A stretch of DNA of 64,000 nt. It comes from Patiria miniata (lineage: Eukaryota; Echinodermata; Asteroidea; Valvatida; Asterinidae). A program made the translations under genes and the position numbers. The notes under the pieces were generated by a model. That model made no database searches and was not told the origin of the DNA. It saw nothing but the letters and a program-made list of their open reading frames with translations. Where the stretch lies: NCBI RefSeq assembly GCF_015706575.1, contig NW_024037059.1, positions 29,584,129 to 29,648,128 of the forward strand, read 5' to 3'. Positions 1 through 12,000 of this stretch are shown one piece after another (positions within the stretch are counted from its first letter, which is position 1; every line of letters starts with the position of its first letter).

Positions 1-95
1 CAGGTTGCTTATAAGAAAATCACAATTTTGCGTGGTCGTTTCATCTGACACACTCTTGATAATTTCGTATCAATATATGAAGATGCATAAAATAC

Positions 96-525
96 CCGCT
101 CTGCAAAAATGAGTCTGATGTCGCATTATTTGAATTCAAGCTTTCGACATTTTGAAATGAAAAAAGTGAAAATTTTATCAAAATTTTGATTTTCGTGTTT
201 GTTTTATTTCGGTTGTCTGATAGTTTTAGTTCAAATGTCTTACAAAGAAATTTAAATGTTGCACGAAAAAGACTGACAAAATTAGGATGTTTGTACTTTC
301 CTTGGTTAGTTACAGCATATTTGTCATTTTTCAAACTTTTTTTCTCTATTGAGACGTTTCTAGCTTTGTAAAATATTTACTGATTGAAACAAGCACAACA
401 AAGCAACCAAATTTCCTAGAAAGGTCTGTGATATATCAAATGAAAGCTTATTTCATTCCAATTTCATTGATGTAGTTAACTCAAAATGTGAGTTTTGCCA
501 TAACAGATTCATTTTTGCAGAGCGG
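96..525. mobile_element. MITE with about 22-bp terminal inverted repeats
   Basis: The left end reads CCGCTCTGCAAAAATGAGTC. The right end is its reverse complement with one mismatch over about 22 bp. The 430 bp between have no coding capacity. No convincing target-site duplication was seen, so the superfamily is unassigned. Confidence 0.6.
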
Positions 526-1969
526 TCACATATATATATATGGGTTAGGTGAAATATCACCCAAAACAATAATACAACAAGCTACCTTTTTTTCGTGTCA
601 CGTGCCCACACCATTTTTAATGGTTCCTACTTGAAATCAACCAGCACTGCAGGGCGAATAATTTTGCATTATTTTAAGTCATTATTACTATAAATACCGT
701 TCCTTTTGAAGCATTCTTGTTAATGTAATCACTAGCAGCTGCTTAACCACGACTCAACAGCAAAATGAGTGACTCCTCATGGTGACGAAGAAGCCTAATT
801 AGGCCTTGGATGATGGACGCGATCGTGTACATTGTACGGTTAATAAGTAAACATCGCTAACCAACATCATCTGTGTCGTGCCTTACTCATAATGCAACTT
901 TTATGGTATTCCACTTTAATGTACTTTGGCATTTTGCCAGGAAAAAAGGAATTGTTTCTCTGTGAACAATCTTCTTTTCTGCGAACCCTAACAAATTTTT
1001 GATAGTTTGCTTTCTGATGAAATTTTTTGTGGTAAACGCAGTTTATATTTAATATCTGTATTTGTCTTACAAGAATTCAAACATTACTTCTTGTTATTTG
1101 TCAGTTTATATTTCTTGAGTTGTACACATTCTGAATTGAAAGAATGAAAAATGAAAATGAAAGGTAAGTTAAAGATAATATACAGCCTTTCCAAACACCC
1201 CCCCCCAAAAAAAAAACCACACACAAAACTACCACATTATTATGAAATTACCTTACTTGACTGTAAGTAAATTATAGTCTCAATCATCCTGTGAAAAGTG
1301 GAAGTTTTGTATCAATTTCCAACAATGGTTTGCTGACCATTGTTGGAAAAACTGACTTTATTTCAAACACTGCCCCCAATTTCCCAAATTTAGTTAGGCC
1401 ACTTTTTGATTTGCATGAGAAACAACACTTTTCATTTGTGAGGCCAAAACTGGTTGTTACACATGGGGGACTTCCCATTTCAGTAGGGTTAGTGATCTAA
1501 TTGCAGCCAGTCTCGTCAATTACTATCAGCAAAAGACACCCCCCCAAATGGTCCAGCTTTTGAATTGAATGAAAGCGGGCAGAATTGGTCACGAGAAACA
1601 ACGTTTTTCATTGATGTGGCACAAATTAGTCATTTCTCATCGGGGGAGTTCTCATTTCTCATTGGGGGAGTTCCCTGCAAAGTTCTGTCTGTTTTCAATA
1701 AATTTGAAAGCTGGACCATTTATTTGGTGTGTTGCAGCTAGTAGATAGAGAACTGAATAAGGTGAGTATATTATTAGTCATCCTGCGAGCGCCACTTGAA
1801 CATGTAATAATGTAGTGCATCTGTGTCCCACATACCACGAGGCCGAATTGCGATAAGTACTTTGGAAGCAAGACGCACTACATTTTCTTGTTCCACGAGC
1901 GTGAGTGGGAAACAATGTTAGCAGTAAAGTACATTATGTAGATAAGATTTAAAGTTTTGCATGGTTAAC

Positions 1970-2840
1970 GATTAAGTAGACCATTGGTGCATTTCTTTTG
2001 TTTGAATCAACAAAAGCAGGGTTCGACTTCAGTGGTAGCCCGCTAGCCAAATGCTACTCAAAACAGTAGTCAAACTATTTCTTAAGTAGCCCAGCTGGCA
2101 AGTCAAAAATTGTTGAGAAACGGCAATGATGAAAGGACATGAAGAAATGAATCATTAAATTCAGAAAGCAAACCTGTATTAATTTGTGTCTAATTTTAAT
2201 AAATTGTTCAGGATACATGTTTTGCATTTATGTGCATTGTTGTTTATAAGACACTCTTTAAGAGAAAAACATGCCAGCTAGTGAAAATGCCCACAGCTCG
2301 CTAGTCAAACAAAAAGATAATTTTGAACCCTGCAAAAGTGCTCAAAATCTAAAGACTAGTGTTTAACAAATAACTAGATGAACTTTCAGTTCAGTGAATG
2401 CTGTTATTCTGAGAAAATTGCAATATTCTGGATCTCGATTTTAAATCAAAAGTTGCTGAGTCATGACACAATCCCGAAATCAGCATTCGGGACATGATTC
2501 TCATTCAGCCAATTGTTGCTACGTGATGTCACACATTGAACCATCGATTCAATAATAGCAACCGCTTGTGTGTGTGCATCGTGCCAACGTGCTTGTACCA
2601 TTCATGGATTCGCCCAACTACAAACCAACTGCCAACCGAAATTTCCAAAATTGTGTCAGTTGACGCATCTTTGGGAATGACCTTCTTTTAGTGGTTTCTT
2701 CAAAATAACAGCATGCCAGAAGGAATAATTTCACAGGGAGTTTAGTGCCAAAACTATCTTGAAACAAAGTAAGCTTTTTAACAATAATTTGGTCAGTTAC
2801 TTTTTGGATAGATTTAAATGATCTACTCTACTTAGGTTAA
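1970..2840 (+). mobile_element. MITE family C, copy 1 (interrupted)
   Basis: A diverged copy of the element at 20331-20882. Both share the motifs around CAACAAAAGTG, TCAAATCAAAAGTTGCTG, GTGCATCGTGCCAA and CAGGGAGTTTAG in the same order. It is split by a second element at 2017-2332. The outer ends are degenerate, so the borders are approximate. Confidence 0.6.
2017..2332. mobile_element. Nested DNA transposon fragment/MITE with CAGGGTTC termini
   Basis: The termini are CAGGGTTC and GAACCCTG, flanked on both sides by the direct repeat CAAAAG (2011-2016 and 2333-2338). The paralogous element at 20331-20882 carries the uninterrupted sequence at the same point (GCAACAAAAGTG). This confirms an insertion with a duplication of about 6 bp. 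The 316 bp carry no protein. Confidence 0.75.
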
Positions 2841-2934
2841 TAAGCGTATAGAATTTGAAAAATCTTCCCTTGGTCAAAAGAAGACAAAAATATGTCTTCA
2901 GTGCGTTTATAATTTGTTAATACTTCACATACAG

Positions 2935-3088
2935 GATGTCTGTTCGTGAACGCATCCACACGGCCATGATGTTCAAGCCAATGCCTGGTACCCCGACTGC
3001 TGATAACCCACCTAAGAAGGTCATGATCCTAGGCTCAGGGGGCCTGTCTATCGGCCAAGCAGGTGAATTTGACTACTCTGGGTCGCAG
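2935..3088 (+). CDS. CAD: CAD exon 1 of window: GATase-CPSase linker and start of CPSase A
   Basis: Preceded by acceptor ACATACAG and ended by donor GTGAGC. The first base G is the third base of a codon begun in an upstream exon. It encodes MSVRERI then the CPSase start [19 protein letters not shown]. Although an ATG follows at once, the mammalian linker reads TVRER at this point, so this is an internal exon rather than a translation start. Confidence 0.93.
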
Positions 3089-6000
3089 GTGAGCCGCAGT
3101 TTTTATCATAATTTGTTCATCTTTGGAAGACGGATTTCTTTGTACAATGTAATTTTGTTTTGGTTTGTGCCCTTTACTGAAAATTTGCAGTAAAGCACTC
3201 GTACTCGTACTCATGGAAAAAAATTGCCTTGTACTTGTACTCGTACTCAAGACAAAGTTCTCGAACTTATACTCGTACTCTTGGCATAGTGTTCGTACTC
3301 ATGGCCATTTACTTGGCTACAACACTGCTGTAAAGACTGATTTATAGTCGGTTGCGCAGTGGTCGCGAGACTGAAACATTGAAGTGGATCATCTTACACA
3401 CTGTTTATAGTGACTAGTCGCTGAATGACGCTGTCGACATCGCCACAGATTTCAAATAATTCAACTTTGATATTGTTGGTGTCTTGCTGACCTCGCTTTT
3501 CATTGGCAGACCATTGTACATGATTAATGCTGTGCATCATTTTTAAATATTCTAGTATTCGATTATTTGCATTTGGATTTGATCGAATTGTTAGATATTA
3601 CAAAGAATGTTTGTCTGTTTACTATGTTATGCGATGTTACAACGTTCAACTATAAACTGCCCAGAAAGGCTTAGCGTTCAGTGATCATCAGACATTCATC
3701 ATCGCGTCACTGACTATAAAAGCGGCTTTTTACTGTTGATTGATTTTTTCAGGCCATCAAAGCACTGAAGGAAGAAGGCGTACAGTCAGTGCTGATCAAT
3801 CCTAACATTGCTACAGTGCAGACATCTAAAGGCATGGCCGACCGCGTCTATTTCCTGCCGATCACTCCAGAGTATGTCGAACAGGTAAGCAGCAACTTAA
3901 AGTAACTAGATGATTAAAGCAATTTGGAGAGGGGCGACAACAATGCATTGATACACCGAAACTCCCATAGTCCTGCACTTCACGACCCTTCAAGTTTGGC
4001 AGAACCACTTTTGTCCATAGAGTCTGCATGATACTTCAAATTCCTTTGAGGTAATCTTCTTTGGAGTTTGGATAACACCTCTAATTCCGTTGGATTTAAA
4101 GAAGCATTAGAACAAAACATTTGTCTTAAGACGCACCATTGGAAATTTCGTTAGTAGTTCGTTTTTTTATTTGGCCAAGCGCGCGCAAGCGTTGGCACGA
4201 TGCACACCCGCGCGGTTTCTATTATTTGACGGTTCCGTGAGCGACATCACGTAGCTGCAATCGGCTCAGTGAGAACGTGTCTTGGACACTGAACTGAGGC
4301 CCAATTCAAAACATGATACACCAACTTTTGATTTGAAATTGAGATCCTAGAATGTTGTTTTTCTCGAAATATACAGCATTGACTGAGCTGAAACTTCATC
4401 AGGTTAGTTGTTCAGCACCCTTCTTTAGATTTTGAGCACTTTTGTTGCTTCAAACGAACAAAATGCACAAATTACAAATGATGGACAATACCTTTAACCT
4501 TAACTTTTAAGTTAACTGTTACCGTATGTAACAATTTAACAATTGACAGGTTATTGAGAGTGAACGGCCCGACGGTATTCTGTTGACATTTGGTGGTCAA
4601 ACCGGCCTGAACTGTGGCGTCCAACTGACCAAGTCGGGCGTTCTGGACAAGTACAACGTCAAGGTCCTGGGCACGCCGGTCAAATCTATCATCAACACGG
4701 AGGACCGGAAGATATTTGCTGACAAGATGGAGGAAATTGGGGAACAAGTGGCGCCCAGCCAGGCGGCATATTCTGTGGATGAGGTAAGAAATTGCAAGAA
4801 TTTTTATGGAATTTTTTTTTAGAAGTGAACAAAAGATTTTTATGGAAAATAGCTTTTGATTAATTTTGTTAAGGCGAGCCATCAGATAACAGACCGTTCG
4901 GGTACCGGGTCCGGTATGCTAATTTCTTTCACCCCAATCGGTACGAAGCCAGAAGCCACCCGGTCACTGAAGCGTGACACCCCAATCGGTCCAAACTGGT
5001 GACTCAGGGTTTTACAATAGGCAACATAAATTGAAGTCTGGCCATTGTTGGAGGATTATTCGGCCCGCTGGGATTACCAGCGGCAACTTCTATGAAGCTC
5101 ATCACAGTCATTGTTGCCTACTGGAAGATTAGCGCGTCGCAAATTGGTTCCTTTGTGATGAGCCAGAGCCATGGTGCAGTAGCCTGGTGGAGTTAATCCA
5201 GGCAGATCGGTTCCATGCAAGGTCCCAATCCCTTCAACATACTGGGCGGGCTCAACCCCGAACGGTCCGGGGAGGGATTCTAATTTGAGGGCTCGCCTAA
5301 GACATTTTTGAACAAAGAAATGGACTGGAGCGGTGTTTGAACCTGCGACCTCCAGATTACCGTTCCGGTGCTCTACCAACTGAGCTATCCAGCCCTGTGT
5401 TGGCGGTTCTCCATTTTGTCAATATCTTTGTTCAAGGGGCGCTAGTCAGAAGCCATAAACCCGTATATGCCATGTAGCCTGGGATCACGCCCAAAGTCAC
5501 AATGCTAGCAACATCAGCAATGATGCAAACCTGGGAAATAGCAAACAGGGATCACTCAGAAAGGATGCAACATTTTATTACAAATTTTCAAATGAACCAC
5601 AAACGGAAACTGACTACGTGAATTCACGTAGTCAGTTGCCCTTTGTGGTTCATTTGAAAAATTTCAAATATTGCAAGATCAAATTTTTTGTGTACGGGGA
5701 TGCAATTAAATACAGAGTTTTGGCTTACATGAAGTAATTCTATTATCATTATACTCAGTCCTGTCCAAAAGTTTTTGAGAAAAAAATAACAAGATTGTAT
5801 GGATGGACTCAAACTCATGACTTCTTTAATGCTAGTGCGGATGTATTACACCTCGGCCGCAGAGCTTGCTGGGGTCAGCTGGCCAATTCGAATCCGATGT
5901 AGCAACAATAATCTTGTAAGATGGAATTGTGAGTTTGGGAAATGTAAATTAAATAGTGGGTTTTGCCCTTAACCAACGTTATTTTAAACACTTTACTGAT

Positions 6001-9000
6001 CAAACTATCTACGCTATGTCTGTTTTACCTTTCTTTCTTCCTTTCAACTATTCACAGGCCGTTGAAGCAGCTGAAAAGATCGGCTATCCCGTCATGGTTC
6101 GTGCAGCATACGCCCTGGGTGGCCTCGGATCAGGCTTTGCTAACTCCAAGGCAGAGCTGGTCCCTCTAGTGACCGCCGCCTTTGCCCATACCAGCCAGGT
6201 ACTCGTCGACAAGTCCATGCGCGGGTGGAAAGAGGTGGAATACGAAGTTGTCAGAGATGCCTTCGACAACTGCATCACGGTGAGTCACTGGACCGATCCT
6301 GTAGGCCTCCCCCACTGCGCACTCGGGCTAAAACATGCGCGCCTCTCTGGCTGTGCATGGCATTACATACGTTAATGTTATGGGCAATTCCATGGTTACT
6401 CATGTTACATTTTTGATGTACTTTTGAGTTTCCCTGGGCTGTAATTACCGTACTGAAGAGGTTTAATAATTGTTATCCCCATGGTAGATAGAGTTGACCT
6501 AGACCTACCTAAGCACCAAAGATGACATCCAGAAAAATGTGTTATGTATGATAAACAAGACGCACAAAACTGGTTACTCACATTACGAAAATGTAACGTG
6601 AGTAACCGATTCTGTGCGTCTTGTTTATCATACATAACACATTTTTCTGGATGTCATCTTTGGTGCTTAGGTAGGTCTAGGTCTACTCTACATACCACGG
6701 GGATATGTAACGTGATCAAAAATGTAACGTGAGTAACCGTGGAATTGCCCTTAAGCAAAGCTGAACCAAAACCAACCTGACCCAAAACCGACTTCAAAAT
6801 AGGTTGGGTCAGTTTTTCCATCATTTCAGTCAAGTCGGGTCGGTTTCAGTTTTGCATTTTCGAAATTTCGGCTTGGGTCGGTTTAGCCATCTTGTGAAAA
6901 ACCTGAAAATATACCAGAAAAAACTGAAACAGTCCGGAAATTCACGCGGTGCAATGTAATTGTAGAGTTACTGTGTCCAGTACGACCAACGTCAACCCAC
7001 CACGCAAATGTGCATGTGGTTTGCGGTCTATCACGCACAGTCCACAATGTGTAGGCCCACCAGTAGGTAACATTATGAGTCTGCACCGTACCTTACGGTA
7101 CGATTCTTTGCTGAGAGACGACAATTTTCACGTGACGCGGGTGAGTTTAGGCACAAAATGCAGACACAGTTGCCAAGCCAGATATTTGGAGGTTTTTCCA
7201 GTTTTGGTTTGGTTTTCGGGTCGGTTCACAGGTTTAAGGCTTCTGACTAGCGCCCCTTGAACAAGGATATTGACGAATTGGGAACTGCCAACATAGGGCT
7301 GGATAGCTCAGTTGGTAGAGCACTGAAACGGTACTCTGGAGATCGCAGGTTCAAACCCCGCTCCAGTCAATTTCTTCGTTCAACTTTTCAAAACTAATTT
7401 ATATCCTTTCATATTTGGTGTTTTTTTTCTTCCCAGGTTTGTAACATGGAGAACGTGGACCCGTTGGGTATCCACACAGGTGAATCTATCGTGGTCGCCC
7501 CCAGCCAGACTCTGACAAACATCGAGTATAACATGCTGCGTACGGCGGCCATTAAAGTCATACGGCATCTGGGGGTGGTGGGAGAGTGCAACATACAGTA
7601 CGCACTGAATCCGCAATCGCAGCAGGTGGGTTTTAGGAAGAACCATTCATACAGGGTGTCCCCAAAAAACTTTACCCTCAAAGCGCCCTCTGTTTAACAG
7701 CTTTTAAAAACATACATCACAAATATTGATACATATAGATACATAATTCATTAGCTTCTCAACAAAAAAAGACAAGTGCGACTTCACAATAAGCTCTGGC
7801 CATCTTGTATGAAAGTCTTGTATGAAATGATATAATTACTCACTTGGTCGTGATTGTCAATTAAAATAAGGATTTCCCATTTTGTTGAAAGTCACAATGC
7901 AAAATACTAGTGACCTTCATAATACAACTGTATCCTCACTCCTACGCCCTGAGACTCATTAAACTGACACAGGGCCAGAGGCAGGGGTGATGTATAGTGA
8001 CAGGTGTGTAGAAGACCCCCAACTTCCTAAGTTCGTAGCAGACAGAAACACCACGTGACTAAAACATTACCACACATTATCTTGCCTCTACTCTGAAAAA
8101 ATTTCATAAACATTGTCACGAATTGTATTCAATGTATTTTGTTTGTTCCTTTTTGGATAGTTACGATTTAGTACTTACAGTTTTATGGGTGAGTTAGGGG
8201 GTTCGTTTTTGGTCAGTTTTTGGGGGGGACGGACCAATGGACTGACACACAAATGATTTGAAGAAGCTCTGTTGCCAGAGCTTAAAAATGTCCAATCAGG
8301 TAGATATTTATTGAGTTACGGCCAATTAAAAAGTGCCGATTTCTCAATCTGTCCACGGTCTTAACTGTCACTTATTAGGAATGTAATGGATTTAGGGTGA
8401 GGGTAGTTTTGCTTTCTTCAATATTTAAATCTTTCTTTATTTGTTTTTTTTTCGCAAGAAAGGTAATTTCTCCTTTTAGAAGAAATGGTAGTCCTAAAAA
8501 GACTGATTGGTTTAACTTCTTAGATGTTTTCTGTGCTGCTCTGCCCTCTTTCACGGAAGTTTCGGTCCGTGTTCTTATTCTTGCAGTCAGATATCAGTCA
8601 CCGTGGACAAAACGAAAAAGTGGCACTTGTTTTCTTTTGTCCATAACTCAATTAACAGTTATCAGATTGTAAAGATTTTGTTGTTGAAAAGCATGTGAAC
8701 TATACTCTCCAAATATGTATCGATATTTGCCATCGAATTGAGTTTCTTGGCAATGGTTACAGTTAGTGCAGTACATAGGTCATCAGCTTATGTGGTCGTG
8801 TGACCACACAAGCTGATGAAAAAGCTGTTCAAAAAATGTGTTGGGTTATGTTGGTGATTATTTTTTCGATGAATGAAGAAGTCTCTTTAGTTTTGAGTTG
8901 TGCCCACCAACACTGAGAAACAACTGATAATTTTCATGAACATTCTTTCTGTCTTGACAGTATTACATCATCGAGGTCAACGCTCGTCTGTCGCGTAGCT

Positions 9001-12000
9001 CCGCCCTCGCCAGCAAGGCCACCGGTTACCCGCTGGCCTACATTGCCGCCAAGCTGGCGCTCGGTATCCCGCTTCCCAAACTGACCAACTCGGTGACGGA
9101 CTCGACGACGGCGTGCTTTGAGCCCAGCTTGGATTACTTGGTGGTGAAAATCCCTCGTTGGGATCTCAAGAAATTCAGCAAAGTCAGCAAAAAGGTGAGA
9201 AGCTTTCCTAAAGAACTGTGTTTTGCCCGGTTCGATTCCCACCTAGGACTGCGTGATTGGGTTTTCTGTCCTTAACTTATTCCATGGGTTTCCCCAAGAA
9301 TATTTCTTCATTGTTGTCCCTTTTTCTGAGCAAGTGCCCCTTTTTGTGTGTTGGCCCCCCCCCCCCCAGTTTGAAAAGCGTTCCCTCGCGGTATTTTCCT
9401 CACCTTTCACCACTGTGACCCAGGTTCGAATCCCGCCTGGGCCAATATGCGGATTGGGTTTTCAGTCCCTGCCTGATTCCTTGGGTTTTCCCTGGAATAT
9501 CATTCAGGGGTTTTCCTCCCACCTCTACAACTGTAATTTCTTCTCATTGTCTTCTCTCTACGGGTTTCTTCAGGCTTGCAAGCTACAGTGCCTAGGGCTT
9601 TGTTTTAGGAATCCTTGGTCTCGTTACCAGAAATAAAATAATAACAATTGTAATTTCAGATTGGAAGCTCTATGAAGAGTGTAGGTGAGGTGATGGCGGT
9701 AGGACGTTGCTTCGAGGAAGCGTTCCAGAAAGCCCTGCGGATGGTGAATGAGAACGTCAATGGCTTCGATTGGGACATCCAACAAGTTTCAGATGAGGTA
9801 ATTGCATTTTTAAAGAGCAATTTTAGTCAGATTTTATCAACATTTTCACGATTTTTAAAGAACCTTTTTTTTTTGGAGATGTACATTCTAAAGAGGTTTT
9901 AAAAATACGTGAAGATGTTACGTTTTCTGATGAAGTTAAAAAAAAAGAATTGTTTATTTAAGATGTAAAAGCTGAATAGATATATCTTAAATGGAAATTA
10001 AATTTTGAGCGTATGGGCGTTATGCACGAGTTGGTCATTTTTGTGACGTACCCTTGATTGACTTGTGATGGATTCGAACACAACACTAGCCCCAGCCACC
10101 GTTAGACACTGCGATACTCATTCCAGTTGACAAGTCAGAGTTGTAATAAGTTTATGATTTTTGTGACTCAAGTTGCGGCGAGTCATTTTAAAGAAGTGAC
10201 TCGAGTTGAGTTGAGTCATTAGGTCAAGAAGGTCGAGTCGAGTTGAGTCGAGTCACAGTGTGTAGTCAAGTCGAGTCGAGTTGATTCAAGTATTTAGCTC
10301 GAGTCAATTTGAGTCACAAATATTTGAACATTATACAGTAAATAAACACAAGAGAGAAGGCTACTACATGTGGTGATTGACACCACATTTGACTCAATGC
10401 AAATAAAAAGGGGTGCCAGCTGATCGCCATTCAACTAATGGGAACACTCGATATTCGAGTTCTGATATTCGAGTCGAGTCACCAAAAATTGTGACTGGAG
10501 TCGGACTCGAGTCGAGTCATTGATTTGAGTTATTACTCTGGTTGACCTGTTTGATTTCTCATCAGATTCTACAAACTCCCACCGACGAGCGCATCTTCGT
10601 CTTGGCGGCTGCCCTCAAGGCAGGCTATTCCATCGACCGCCTCTACTCCCTCACCAAGATTGACCACTGGTTCCTGCACAAGTTCCGCAAGATCGTTGAC
10701 TGCGGGGAGCGTCTTGAGTCTCTGAGGGGCGCAACGCTTACCCGCGACACACTCTTGGAAGCCAAGCAGTTAGGCTACTCGGACAAGCAGATTGCTAAGA
10801 TCATTGAGATGTGAGTTTTTCCTCAGATTCAGATTGGAGAATGATTGTTCTTGAAATGAAGAAGGCCCGAAATTTGGGGAAATTGTTTTTAACCCTGAGG
10901 TGATTCCTTGTCAACTTAGGGAAAACAAGCAGCGTGGAAAATGTGAAGGGGGGGGGGGCCCTAGGTCAAGACGCTACCTTACTTCTAGGGGGCACTAATC
11001 AAACGTGAATATACATCCGTGGGCATGTTCGGTCAAGGACCATAATTAACCGTAGTTCGACTAACTCTGATTGAATGCACACTAGTCGATGATGGTTGGA
11101 CTAGTCTAGTCGACTATTCAGGACCAGCCTACCGCGGCTGGTCACGCCACAAATTGTAGCTGGTTATTTTTTCATAGCACAGTGCAGAGGGGACCAACTA
11201 TTAACAAATGGCTGAGAAAAAAACTGAGCGCCAAATTTCATTTTACATTGCAGACTTTCCATGTTAGTTTATGATTCTGTCACTTTTGTCACAATTGTAC
11301 AATAATAATGGCGATTACGTAAAGTGTCCTAAACTATACAATAACTAATATTTGTGTAAGTGAACAGAAACATCAGTGTTGAATAATTGTGCGACCGCCA
11401 TTTTCTGACGGTCGTTGACATGAGTGTAGTTCGACTAGAGTCGTTCGCACTTCAACTTCAGTGCGCATGCGCTAGGTACGTCACGAACCAACCACTAGTT
11501 AACCATTGGTCCTTGCTCCAACTTGCCCTATGTACGTACCTATGCACGTTGGTGCTTTCAATGTCAAAAAGAACTACGTAGTCTTAGGAAGTACCCAGAA
11601 CTTAGTTTTGGTCAAGCGAACTTCATGTGTTATTTTTTCCAGTGACTAGACACTGAAATTGTTCCGAACTACAGTCGATCTTGTGCCATAGTCACTTGAA
11701 GCATTAACCTTAAGCTTCCTCAATCCTCCAAAGTCCTCCGGGTGGTTTAAGTGGATTTTGCAAGAATGAGGGTGAATGCAACATACAATTTTGGAGGATT
11801 GTGGAGGATTGAGGCTGAATGCATTTTGAGAGGCAGGACTGTTGGAGGATTTGGAAGGATTGAGGCAGTGGGCATTCTTCATTTGAATTACATACAGAGG
11901 ATGATTTTAGAGGATTGAGGATGGTTACCAGCAAAAAGGGCCTAGGGGTTAGGGTTAAACCTTTGTCCATGTACTTAATTAAAATGTTTGGAATAAGGTG

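Larger units (their letters stand above)
1..2934. other. Non-coding stretch left of first CAD exon (probable intron)
   Basis: No open frame here resembles a protein. The stretch ends in a splice acceptor (CAG at 2932-2934) feeding the first CAD exon of the window, so it is most likely the end of the intron separating the GATase-domain exons from the CPSase exons. It holds a MITE at 96-525, a short inverted repeat near 1315-1348 and a nested repeat pair at 1970-2840. The segment 1780-1925 resembles 13185-13270 in a later CAD intron. Nothing else was recognised. Confidence 0.6.

Noticed and set aside
2936-3088. True translation start of CAD or a GATase-less synthetase at ATG 2936
   Set aside because: A splice acceptor directly precedes it and the following MSVRER aligns with the internal mammalian linker TVRER. 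An upstream GATase exon outside the window is more likely, though not proven.
5323-5394. Functional tRNA (Thr-like) genes at 5323-5394 and 7297-7368
   Set aside because: Embedded in a repeated element with shared flanks; the anticodon-loop position 33 is not T, stems are partly mismatched and no T-run terminator follows.
11935-11965. Telomere-like TTAGGG motif
   Set aside because: Only one to two GGGTTAGGGTTA units, part of a dispersed repeat; the same words appear singly at 14885 and 15590.
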